From a virus: a stretch of 64,000 nucleotides of DNA. Where the stretch lies: positions 1-64,000 of the IMG/VR virus record IMGVR_UViG_3300027754_003437. The stretch is one strand, 5' to 3'. Every line of letters begins with the position of its first letter. Position 1 is the stretch's first letter. Below, piece by piece: positions 8,324 to 15,861 of this stretch. The notes below the pieces were generated by a model. The model did not search any database and was not told where the DNA came from. It saw only the letters and a list, made by a program, of their open reading frames with translations. The translations under genes and the position numbers were made by a program.

Positions 8324-8748
8324 GAAACTACATAAACTTACTGGAAGCTATTTCGAAAGGTTGTCCCACAGCAACACACGACATAGACCTCAATCTAAAG
8401 AATCGGCAAAAGGCCATAGATGACTATCACTACGGTCCTGCCAATCCTGAACGTGCTGAAGATTACTGGAGCACGAGTGCAAAGATATTCCGGGTCAGCG
8501 TGGCCACTGCTCGTACCATGCAGTGTGGCAACTGTGCGGCATTTGATGTGAGTGACAGCATGCGAGAATGCATGAGCAATGGTATCCAAGGAGACGAGAC
8601 TGGCGTAGATGCCAATGCCAGTATTAACTTGGCCGATCTTGGCTATTGTAATTTCCTGCACTTCAAATGTGCAGGCTCACGGTCATGCAAGGCCTGGGTC
8701 ACTGGCGGGCCAATTACCGAAAAAGACAAAAACAAATCTGCTGACTAA
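8320..8748 (+). CDS. Cysteine-rich protein with N-terminal head-targeting-like peptide
   Basis: A 142-residue protein; its ATG overlaps the preceding TGA. The N-terminus MRNYINLLEA is a short helix ending in LLE, compatible with a T4-type prohead cleavage site. Eight or so Cys residues cluster in two groups (QCGNC around residue 68; GYCNF, KCAGS and SCKAW around 108-125), suggesting a metal or iron-sulfur site, reminiscent of high-potential iron-sulfur proteins but not provably one. It probably belongs to the same packaged-protein group as the two genes before it. Confidence 0.55.
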   Translation: MRNYINLLEAISKGCPTATHDIDLNLKNRQKAIDDYHYGPANPERAEDYWSTSAKIFRVSVATARTMQCGNCAAFDVSDSMRECMSNGIQGDETGVDANASINLADLGYCNFLHFKCAGSRSCKAWVTGGPITEKDKNKSAD

Positions 8749-8752
8749 ATTT

Positions 8753-8977
8753 ATGATACCATACGGAAACAAGCCACAGGGCTCACAATACAATCTACAG
8801 GAAGCAGTCATACCTGGATTTCATGTTTACCAAGCCCGAGTCAAAGTCAAAAACGAGTTATACACCAACTCAATGGACGTGGCCATCTTTGCCAAAAATC
8901 CACAAATGGCTCGTCAACTGTTGATGACACAGTACGGCAAAGACTCAGTAATTACCAACGTGGTACAAATCGCCTGA
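8753..8977 (+). CDS. Small hypothetical protein
   Basis: A 74-residue protein with mixed alpha/beta pattern and no cysteine or signal peptide. The start at 8753 is chosen because it follows the previous stop by a few bases; the longer frame would overlap the upstream gene by about 140 bases. The pattern VYQARVKVKNELYTNSMDVA reads like a two-strand beta unit followed by a helix. Function unknown. Confidence 0.5.
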   Translation: MIPYGNKPQGSQYNLQEAVIPGFHVYQARVKVKNELYTNSMDVAIFAKNPQMARQLLMTQYGKDSVITNVVQIA

Positions 8978-8988
8978 TATATAAGTGC

Positions 8989-9780
8989 ATGATAGATATC
9001 TGCACAGTGGTATTTCGTGATGAACTTGATATACTAAAAGTACAAGCACGTAGCATAGAACGATACGGATATGATGTTGGTGTCATACGTGTTATATTAA
9101 ATGACGACTCCGTTGTGGATCCTTCTTGGTGGGGCAAATTAGCCGATCAAGTTGAAATCATACCCAGAAGTCAGTTTGGATCCACATGGTGTGACAACGG
9201 TTGGGTCAGCCAACAGGTATTGAAGATTTTGGGCAGTGCTCAAGGATCTAATACCTGGACCATGGTGCTGGATGCAAAAACTTTGCTGACAAAACAAATT
9301 GATATTTTTGATTCCCAAGGCCGTCCGCAAGTGGGTGAGTTAGGTATCTATCCGGTGTTTGAACCCAGTCGACAAATTATAAATCAACTGTTCGATATTG
9401 ACATGCAACAGCAACTTGGGCCCGGTGGTGTGCCATTTGTTATAAACAATGCTCAAGCCCGTGCTTTGATTCAAGATGTGCAACGCATGACCAATGAAGA
9501 TTTTGCTGAGTGGTTTCAAGCACAAGGAATGCTTACCGAGTTTATGTTATATTCAGGCTATCTACAATACAAAAATCTAACACACAGTTTGTATGATACT
9601 GACATCTCCGTAATTTTCTCTTGCAACGTGTGTCACAGTGAAGTGGCAGCATGGGATAGAAAACACAGTCACATGAGAAATGCCACAGCGGTAGGGGTGC
9701 ATAGAAAAGCCTGGAGTCAACTGACCGACCAACAACAGCAACAGTATTGGGATTTTTTAAAGTCAAAGGATTTACTATGA
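8989..9780 (+). CDS. Predicted glycosyltransferase-like protein (DUF6492-like)
   Basis: A 263-residue protein. The N-terminal half resembles a GT-A fold: a hydrophobic strand (IDICTVVF), an Arg/Asp-rich turn, then WTMVLDAKTLL near residues 85-95 where a DxD-type site is expected. The second half has the Asn-Glu-Asp-Phe and TEFMLYSGYL pattern seen in DUF6492-type transferases. The product probably adds a sugar to a phage or host glycan. Its ATG follows a GATATATA element ending 6 bases upstream with no Shine-Dalgarno sequence. Family assignment rests on overall pattern only. Confidence 0.5.
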   Translation: MIDICTVVFRDELDILKVQARSIERYGYDVGVIRVILNDDSVVDPSWWGKLADQVEIIPRSQFGSTWCDNGWVSQQVLKILGSAQGSNTWTMVLDAKTLLTKQIDIFDSQGRPQVGELGIYPVFEPSRQIINQLFDIDMQQQLGPGGVPFVINNAQARALIQDVQRMTNEDFAEWFQAQGMLTEFMLYSGYLQYKNLTHSLYDTDISVIFSCNVCHSEVAAWDRKHSHMRNATAVGVHRKAWSQLTDQQQQQYWDFLKSKDLL

Positions 9781-10295
9781 AAGCGTTATGTCTTGTGGCA
9801 CACCCCGACGACTGTGTGATATTTGGATATAGTTATATACACAACCATCCGGAAATGGACTGGACCATTTGTTATCTAACTTATTGTGAGTGGGATCCAC
9901 GTGGCCGTGAACTTCAAGATTTTTGGCGCAAGCGAGGTATTGCTTGTGTATTCTTGGGCTACACAGATGACTATCGAGATATTGAAAATAAACAAATTAG
10001 TTTCAACCAAGAACAAGCATGTAGAGAAATTGGCAACATAATCACGCCTTATGATCTAGTGCTAACACACAATCAAAATGGCGAATATGGTCATTTGCAT
10101 CATGTGTTTGTGCATGATTGTGCTTGTGACCATCCCAACTTGGTTACGTTTGCGGATACAAATAGTGGCACCGTAACTTATACCATACCCCCGGGCACGT
10201 ATGATCTCGGAGAGTTGCCGCAACACAGAGACGTGATAAAAACTTTCTTTCCTGATGGCATGCACAGGAATAATTACACAGAGGTGAACAAATGA
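9777..10295 (+). CDS. PIG-L/LmbE-family deacetylase
   Basis: A 172-residue protein whose ATG overlaps the upstream TGA. AHPDD at residues 8-12 and GEYGHLHH near residues 101-108 are the two zinc-binding signatures of the GlcNAc-phosphatidylinositol/mycothiol-type de-N-acetylase family. These enzymes remove acetyl groups from N-acetylated sugars. Neighbouring glycosyltransferase and SGNH genes point to glycan modification. It is shorter than most family members (about 230 residues), but both metal motifs are intact. Confidence 0.8.
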   Translation: MKALCLVAHPDDCVIFGYSYIHNHPEMDWTICYLTYCEWDPRGRELQDFWRKRGIACVFLGYTDDYRDIENKQISFNQEQACREIGNIITPYDLVLTHNQNGEYGHLHHVFVHDCACDHPNLVTFADTNSGTVTYTIPPGTYDLGELPQHRDVIKTFFPDGMHRNNYTEVNK

Positions 10296-11101
10296 AATTA
10301 ATGGTAGCAGGCTGTAGTTTTAGCGCAGTATCACAAACTCTTCCAGGAACCAGTTGGAGTGAGTGTTTAGCACAAAAACTTGGTGGGTGGGAATTGGTTA
10401 ATCTTGCTAGACAAGGTTGTTCGAACGGTGGTATTCGAATTCAAATGGACGAGATACGTAGACAACGTCCAGACTTTGCTGTGATAGGTCCCACCTTCTG
10501 GGATCGAATGGAAATTCCCGCCGACTCTGTTCCCTACGATTGGAGTCAAGCACCCAGTTCAGGAGAGAACCCTCCACTAGAACGACATTTACAAAATAGA
10601 AAATTAGGCAATGGCTATTGCAGAGACGATGGCATACGCAATGTGAACTACGGTCAAGAACAGTCAAACATGATCTGCGAAACTATCTTTACTCTAGCAG
10701 AAAATTTTGAGCATCCTTATCGCATGGGCAAGATTACTCGACAAGCACAGACAGGTGTGCGGTACTGGATTGATTCGATTTACGACAATGCATGGAAAAA
10801 ACAATGTGATGAATGGATCATACGTGAAGGTATAATAACCATGTTCCTGGACGATATCAAGTTCTTGGTGTTACCCAACTTGTTGTGGCCTTTTGATCCC
10901 AACGATCAAACACAATGGCGTCAAGCATTTCCTGCCTTGATTCCTGATCACTATATCAATCTAGACTCTGCTCAATCACCGCAGGCCATCTGTGGAAACA
11001 ATCCTTTTCGAGGCGATGATCCAGGATATCATTCAAGTCCTACCGGACAAGAAATTATTGCTGAAAACTTCTATCAGCACTGGCTTGCTCATTTCAACTG
11101 A
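10292..11101 (+). CDS. SGNH/GDSL-like hydrolase
   Basis: A 269-residue protein. The N-terminus MKLMVAGCSFS places the catalytic Ser in the SGNH block I context (GxS). Block II-like SNGGI lies near residue 46, and the C-terminal DPGYHSSPTGQ (about residues 245-255) has the Asp-x3-His of block V. These enzymes hydrolyse esters, often acetyl groups on glycans, which fits the deacetylase just upstream. Its stop overlaps the convergent minus-strand gene by 13 bases. A second distant SGNH-like protein is encoded at 39329-40057. Confidence 0.7.
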   Translation: MKLMVAGCSFSAVSQTLPGTSWSECLAQKLGGWELVNLARQGCSNGGIRIQMDEIRRQRPDFAVIGPTFWDRMEIPADSVPYDWSQAPSSGENPPLERHLQNRKLGNGYCRDDGIRNVNYGQEQSNMICETIFTLAENFEHPYRMGKITRQAQTGVRYWIDSIYDNAWKKQCDEWIIREGIITMFLDDIKFLVLPNLLWPFDPNDQTQWRQAFPALIPDHYINLDSAQSPQAICGNNPFRGDDPGYHSSPTGQEIIAENFYQHWLAHFN

Positions 11102-12144
11102 GATTCGATCATGACCCGCATGGCATCAAACTTTTCTTGCCGTAATTCAAACAATCGATTGTGATTGTGATCTAGGATCGGGCGAATTTTTTGCAATACG
11201 TGTTGCGGATTTTGTTTGCTCAATGCTTTTACTTGTTCAAATGCCTGCGACCAGCGTTGAACTCTATAGGGAATTGAATCATAACTTTCATCTAGCACAC
11301 TGCCAAAAGTTTCAAATCCCAGTGTGCGCAGATTGGCCAACCACCCGCTCACACCAAAATGCACAAACAGTCTGCGAGCCAGCACACACTTGCCTATTTT
11401 TTCTGCTGCCAAAAAACAATTGCCGTCGCCCAGCGTTTCGATAATGATGCTGTAATAACAGCGGTTCCAGATTTCCCAAGGCACATCTGATGATATGGTG
11501 TTGTCAAGTTTGCCCCCGCGTACTTCCCATGCAGAATCCAAGTTTGGACTCACATAAGGATATTGTAATTCGACGCCGGGAAATTTTTGTTGTACATCTA
11601 CACAAACTTTATGATCCATAGATCCCATAAAAATATTTCTATAGTTCACAATACTCTTATTCAGCAGCCCAGATTGCTGAAAACTCAACATTGTAAAATC
11701 TCTATGATCTCGCCTTGCTCCCAGTAGGCATTCCCACAGAAACGGTCTCTCCATCGGAAATTCGTCACGTGGTGGATTCCATTGTAAAAATGTAAACATC
11801 CAGGCTGGCCTATAAATGACTCTGGAATCCAGTGTTTCATCCGAGTACAATCCTCCCACAGTCAGCAACCAATTTTTTGCACCAGTGGTTTCTATCCAGT
11901 TGATCAAATCTGTTTGCCTACGAAATTCAATATCAGTAAACAACACCAAATCAAACTGTGTCAAGTCCAATCCGTCAAATTCAGGTTTGTAGGCAAAGTC
12001 TTTTGGGTTGTCATAGTAAACAGGAAGAACTGCAATGCTTGTGGGTTGTGTCAATGCTGTGTCTAGATCGACCACCTGGGGATAATCAAACCCCCAGTTG
12101 ATTGCTTGGTATCCAGGTGAATAAATCTTAAGTTCTTCCAACAT
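11089..12144 (-). CDS. Glycosyltransferase-like protein, GT10-type C-terminal signature
   Basis: A 351-residue protein, last gene of a three-gene minus-strand block. The C-terminal half contains AAEKIGKCVLARRLFVHFG followed by LRTLGFETF and DESYD, the pattern shared by fucosyltransferase-like (GT10) and related phage transferases (EKxxK, then F.G and LGFxTF). The N-terminal half is a Rossmann-like region. Probable role: transfer of a sugar to a phage or cell-surface acceptor. The tail overlaps the convergent gene at 11089-11101. Confidence 0.55.
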   Translation of the reverse strand: MLEELKIYSPGYQAINWGFDYPQVVDLDTALTQPTSIAVLPVYYDNPKDFAYKPEFDGLDLTQFDLVLFTDIEFRRQTDLINWIETTGAKNWLLTVGGLYSDETLDSRVIYRPAWMFTFLQWNPPRDEFPMERPFLWECLLGARRDHRDFTMLSFQQSGLLNKSIVNYRNIFMGSMDHKVCVDVQQKFPGVELQYPYVSPNLDSAWEVRGGKLDNTISSDVPWEIWNRCYYSIIIETLGDGNCFLAAEKIGKCVLARRLFVHFGVSGWLANLRTLGFETFGSVLDESYDSIPYRVQRWSQAFEQVKALSKQNPQHVLQKIRPILDHNHNRLFELRQEKFDAMRVMIESQLK

Positions 12145-12152
12145 AGATTAAG

Positions 12153-13097
12153 TTAGTCGCTGGTTCTGCTAAGCCAAGATTGGTCGTTGCGGTTAAGAGG
12201 CACAAATTCTTCTGTGCAAGGTGTTGCTAGTCTTTCTCGAATCTTGTTCATGTAATAATCAAAGTTGACAATTTCTTTCTTATCCCAGTCAAATTGCAAA
12301 CTTCTGCTTAGATCCGGTACCGCATCACATACCGCAGTATGGTAATTGGTGTTAAAGTTACCTATCTTTTCCATATCATCATAATGATATCTGCGTTGAA
12401 ATTCCATTGTGATGTCTTGACGACTCATGGCCCAGTTGCCGATAAATTCATATTCACTGAACCAGCGTATGAGTTCTCCGTTGCCCCAAGGTGGTACCGT
12501 GGGCTCAGGTGGGCATGAGTCAATCATGGCATCTAACCATTTTTTCTTGTGTTTGTCTTCAAGAAATTTCACCAGGTCGTTGAAGTCTTTTTTCAGTACA
12601 GGCACAAATTCTGAAATAAAACAATGCGGAGTCATGCGTTCAAATCCCAGAGCATTTTTAATACTCTCATAGTAACCCCAACTGTGACGTTCATTTTCTA
12701 ATACCATGAAGTTTAACTTGCCGTCCTTGAAAGGTTCATAATCCTTGATCAACAAACAATCGCAGTCGTGCATGATCATGAGATCGTAATCAAGATAATC
12801 TAAGAATGCAAACTTGATGGCCTGTTGACGCAACCAGTATGTTCTGTAGTCCCCGTCAAACACCCAGTTGTTGACTTCTGGATACAGTCTGTAGATTTCG
12901 GAATCTGGGGCATAGTCAAATTTTGTAGTGTCAATGCCGTATTTTTCAAATATGGGCCAAAGTTCTTCTTGTGGCACAGGGCTGGCAATGCAGGTTCTAT
13001 CCACGCCAATGAGATGTCGGGTAAATTCTGGTTGCAGGCTCATGATAGCATGCGGCACACGATATCTTGCTAGATATAAAATTTTTGCGCTGGTCAT
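12153..13097 (-). CDS. Glycosyltransferase-like protein (DUF6492-like)
   Basis: A 314-residue protein. The start at 13097 is chosen because AAGGA lies just upstream, giving MTSAKILYLARY; longer starts would overlap the upstream gene. LMIMHDCDCLLI (about residues 115-126) supplies a DxD-type metal site in a GT-A fold, and conserved Trp/Glu-rich segments follow. It resembles the DUF6492 set and the protein at 8989. It is probably coupled to the radical-SAM gene 22 bases upstream and works on the same glycan or peptide substrate (inference). Confidence 0.55.
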   Translation of the reverse strand: MTSAKILYLARYRVPHAIMSLQPEFTRHLIGVDRTCIASPVPQEELWPIFEKYGIDTTKFDYAPDSEIYRLYPEVNNWVFDGDYRTYWLRQQAIKFAFLDYLDYDLMIMHDCDCLLIKDYEPFKDGKLNFMVLENERHSWGYYESIKNALGFERMTPHCFISEFVPVLKKDFNDLVKFLEDKHKKKWLDAMIDSCPPEPTVPPWGNGELIRWFSEYEFIGNWAMSRQDITMEFQRRYHYDDMEKIGNFNTNYHTAVCDAVPDLSRSLQFDWDKKEIVNFDYYMNKIRERLATPCTEEFVPLNRNDQSWLSRTSD

Positions 13098-13119
13098 ATT
13101 TTCCTTTTTTAGTATATTT

Positions 13120-14115
13120 TTAATTGATCGAACAACTGTTGACACATTGATACAGTCTGCCATCAGCAATACTGTTGCGGGCCCAGGTTTGTTCTACAGA
13201 GTCAAACCAGTCTAAACAATGTGCCAAATCATATTCAAGTGCGTTGTTTTCTCTAACCAATTGTTTTGTTTGTGAATTACCTGGATGATGCATGGTCTCG
13301 GGATAGAATCCCAGATAACAACAAGGATACACACTGCCATCTGCGGCTATGTAGATTTCTTGTTTGATCTTGTGTTGGCACCGCAATTTTAAATCAGCAA
13401 CATCTTTGTGAGACTGCACAGTACGTTGATCAAACCATGTGATATGGCTCTGTACTAAATCTTTGATCTGCGGTATATGGTCAGCAGGTCCGGAGTCTGT
13501 GCCAATCCTATGACTGTATTCTCCTGTTCTTGAGAATACCGGTCCTGAATCCCGTCCATCGTAAATGTTTTCAAACTCAGCAAATCCCATGTCTTTTGCC
13601 AGTTGCCGGCATTGTGCTTCTTGATGCCGGTTATGATCAAACGGAACAAAACGCCATTTGGCACGGCCGCCGGCGGCAATAAATGCCTGTGCATGGGCAA
13701 TGATTCTATTCCAGTCAGTGTCTTGCCTGTACAACGCATGAGTATCTGCCAGTCCGTCTAGTGCAAACCCTATTGTGACTCCGGGCCTGGCCAACCTCCG
13801 CCACCAATCATTGTTGCGTAAACTGCCATTGGTGTTGATGTTTATTATAATATTGTGGGCCACAAGATACTCAACTATCTCTAGTGCGTCTTGTGCTGAT
13901 GCAAAATCTCCTAAATTGCCATTGAAATTGGCATGGGTCAACTGATGGATCACTGGACCGACAATGTGTTGAAACTGAGTCAGGGTCAATTCAGTGTCAG
14001 GATACCCTGAGTTATAATCCATTCCCCTGTAGTTTCGCATACACATGGGACAACGTGCATTGCACCGTGTGGTTAATTCCACATGTACACAGCGTATTTC
14101 TGACAGTTTAAGCAT
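13120..14115 (-). CDS. Radical SAM/SPASM-domain protein
   Basis: A 331-residue protein. CNARCPMC at about residues 18-25 is the CxxxCxxC motif that binds the radical-SAM 4Fe-4S cluster. The C-terminal part has Cys-rich SPASM features (RCQHK, PCCYLG and a final CVNSC), which bind auxiliary clusters. SPASM enzymes often modify peptides or sugars; the substrate here is unknown. It is the first gene of the minus-strand block. Its ATG at 14115 lies 6 bases from a perfect TATAAATA motif on the same strand, with no Shine-Dalgarno sequence. Confidence 0.85.
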   Translation of the reverse strand: MLKLSEIRCVHVELTTRCNARCPMCMRNYRGMDYNSGYPDTELTLTQFQHIVGPVIHQLTHANFNGNLGDFASAQDALEIVEYLVAHNIIININTNGSLRNNDWWRRLARPGVTIGFALDGLADTHALYRQDTDWNRIIAHAQAFIAAGGRAKWRFVPFDHNRHQEAQCRQLAKDMGFAEFENIYDGRDSGPVFSRTGEYSHRIGTDSGPADHIPQIKDLVQSHITWFDQRTVQSHKDVADLKLRCQHKIKQEIYIAADGSVYPCCYLGFYPETMHHPGNSQTKQLVRENNALEYDLAHCLDWFDSVEQTWARNSIADGRLYQCVNSCSIN

Positions 14116-14120
14116 ACAAA

Positions 14121-14128
14121 TATTTATA
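14121..14128 (-). promoter_or_regulatory. Late promoter TATAAATA (minus strand)
   Basis: Perfect T4-type late consensus reading leftward. The predicted start of transcription coincides with the A of the ATG of the radical-SAM gene at 14115. It is paired with the divergent motif at 14141. Confidence 0.65.
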
Positions 14129-14140
14129 GTAGTCTATTTT

Positions 14141-14148
14141 GATAAATA
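14141..14148 (+). promoter_or_regulatory. Late promoter-like GATAAATA (plus strand)
   Basis: Differs from TATAAATA at one base. It ends 5 bases before the ATG at 14153, so the transcript would start within a base of the start codon. Confidence 0.55.
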
Positions 14149-14152
14149 TTAA

Positions 14153-14458
14153 ATGCGAACTGAATTTGTATTAGCCCAGACTGATGTCAACTGCAACTGG
14201 TCTGACAACCCCCCACGATATAGATGCTATGTCAACGACGAATTGTTTGCTGAACGCACATGGATCTGGACTGAAAACTATCTAGAAGAACAACTACAGA
14301 TACTAGCCGAGCCCGGTCAATATCAAATACGCTATGAGTTGGTTGATGCTGAAAATGCCAAACTAACAGTAAACAACTATAGAATCACACTGGGTCCTGC
14401 TAGTGTGGATTCAACCGGCTGTATAACTATCCAGGAATCCTGTCATGAAAATGCATGA
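14153..14458 (+). CDS. Small beta-rich hypothetical protein
   Basis: A 101-residue protein with alternating hydrophobic strands, many Tyr, Trp and Asn residues and no signal peptide. It resembles a small beta-sandwich or decoration protein by composition. Translation would begin at or near the 5' end of the mRNA because the late motif ends 5 bases upstream. The stop overlaps the next small gene by 14 bases. Function unknown. Confidence 0.5.
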   Translation: MRTEFVLAQTDVNCNWSDNPPRYRCYVNDELFAERTWIWTENYLEEQLQILAEPGQYQIRYELVDAENAKLTVNNYRITLGPASVDSTGCITIQESCHENA

Positions 14459-14663
14459 AATAATGGAAACCGCGTCTGCAGGCGCCAGTTGCGCAGGCGG
14501 AATGGCTCCTAGTGCCGCTCCCTTGGGCATGATTGCAAGAAATGGCGGAAGCATGCTGACAGGTAAATATGTAACGAGTTCGGATCCCACACCAAACACG
14601 CCCAAGGAATACAAAAGGAATAAAAATGCTCGCGGACAGTTTAAAAATTCTATTAGCAACTGA
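14445..14663 (+). CDS. Small basic protein with prohead-cleavage-like N-terminus
   Basis: A 72-residue protein. It begins MKMHEIMETASAG: a short helix ending in IME, matching a T4 gp21-type site ((L/I)xE). A Gly/Ala/Ser-rich stretch and a basic tail (about residues 40-72) follow. Such a layout suits a small DNA-associated internal head protein, but this is inference. It overlaps both neighbours in other frames (14 and 38 bases). Confidence 0.5.
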   Translation: MKMHEIMETASAGASCAGGMAPSAAPLGMIARNGGSMLTGKYVTSSDPTPNTPKEYKRNKNARGQFKNSISN

Positions 14664-15069
14664 GTATGCTTTCAGTCTCAAGGCCCAGTTGTTTCATTGG
14701 AATGTGGAAGGCCCTGACTTTGCACAACTGCACGAGTTTTTTGGTAACCTATACGAAGAAGTCTATAACAACAGTATAGACAAAACAGCAGAATACATTA
14801 GAGCACTAGGTGATTATGCACCTGGCAGTTACGAACGCTTTAGTGAACTTACCATCATCAAAGGACAAACAAAGATCCCACGTGCCCGTCTCATGATCGA
14901 AGAATTGTTGGCCAACAACAGCCAACTGTTGGATCTACTGAACGAAACATTTGCCACGGCCGAACAAGAAAATCAGCAAGGCATTGCAAATTTTATAGCA
15001 GAACGCATTGATGCTCAACAAAAGCATGGCTGGATGCTGAGAAGTTTCTTGAAAGACGATCGAGCATGA
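14626..15069 (+). CDS. dps: Dps-like ferritin
   Basis: A 147-residue protein of the Dps family (about 150-170 residues typical). FHWNVEGPDFAQLHEFF and SIDKTAEYIRALG match the conserved Dps core. The expected ferroxidase ligands are present: His24, His36, Asp52 and Glu56. Dps proteins form 12-subunit shells that oxidise and store iron and protect DNA from peroxide. An AGGA ribosome-binding site precedes the ATG. The location among probable internal head proteins leaves open whether it acts in the cell or is packaged. The terminal Arg overlaps the next start (ATGA). Confidence 0.9.
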   Translation: MLADSLKILLATEYAFSLKAQLFHWNVEGPDFAQLHEFFGNLYEEVYNNSIDKTAEYIRALGDYAPGSYERFSELTIIKGQTKIPRARLMIEELLANNSQLLDLLNETFATAEQENQQGIANFIAERIDAQQKHGWMLRSFLKDDRA

Positions 15070-15860
15070 CAGACCCAATCTATGGTATAATCCAACGCCT
15101 GGCCTTGATTGAGGGTAAAACTACCCCAGTCTCAGTCCGGCACGGCTTGAACAAACAACAGCAAGGTGTGCCGCAATTGCCGGCCTTGTTCAAACCAAAC
15201 AATATCTCAACCACACTCACAAAGAAGCCCTATCAGAAACATCCTATGGATGGTTACATGGTTGGTGACTCAGTAGAACCTCGCAAGCCCAGTCTTGAAG
15301 AAGCCATGCAAGAAGTTGAAGAAGACATGGTCAGTCGTGTGAAGGGACAGTTTCGTGATTACCTTGAAAAATTAGAAAAAGAAAACAAACTTGATACTCA
15401 TCTAGTAAACAAAGCCAAACATGATCTTGACATAGGTGATGATAAGGAAGTGGACGAGCAAGACGAAGAAGATGCCGCTGACAGTGAAGAAGAATTTAAT
15501 AACTATGATGACGAAGAAGTTGATGAAAATGCCACCTGGGATCAGGATGTACAACCCATTGGCGATCCTGCTGACACAGAAGTAGCACACGGCGTTGAAG
15601 ATCATATAGCGGCCTCAGTGGCAGCACCGGCTGCTCCAATGTCAGCGGTGAGTGAATCACCAGCAAGAACATACACCCTAGAAGACGGCACATGCCTAGA
15701 GTGCTGGGGTGATGATAACAACGGTTATGAAGTACGCAACGGTGAGCGTAAGTTGCCCACAAGATTTCCCCGCATTGACCATGCTGACATGGCAGTGAAA
15801 CTGTTTCAAAAGCGCAGACAGAAACAGGACTTGTCTCAAGATTACATAGAAGAACGATAA
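15066..15860 (+). CDS. Acidic probable head-associated protein
   Basis: A 264-residue protein whose start overlaps the Dps stop. The N-terminus reads MTDPIYGIIQRLALIEGK: a helix ending in LIE, compatible with prohead protease cleavage. The middle (about residues 75-165) is highly charged, with long Asp/Glu runs, as in phage scaffold or core proteins. The C-terminal 65 residues form a compact domain with a Cys-Leu-Glu-Cys pair. No enzyme motif is seen. A head-internal or scaffolding role is inferred from composition and position. Confidence 0.5.
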   Translation: MTDPIYGIIQRLALIEGKTTPVSVRHGLNKQQQGVPQLPALFKPNNISTTLTKKPYQKHPMDGYMVGDSVEPRKPSLEEAMQEVEEDMVSRVKGQFRDYLEKLEKENKLDTHLVNKAKHDLDIGDDKEVDEQDEEDAADSEEEFNNYDDEEVDENATWDQDVQPIGDPADTEVAHGVEDHIAASVAAPAAPMSAVSESPARTYTLEDGTCLECWGDDNNGYEVRNGERKLPTRFPRIDHADMAVKLFQKRRQKQDLSQDYIEER

Positions 15861-15861
15861 T

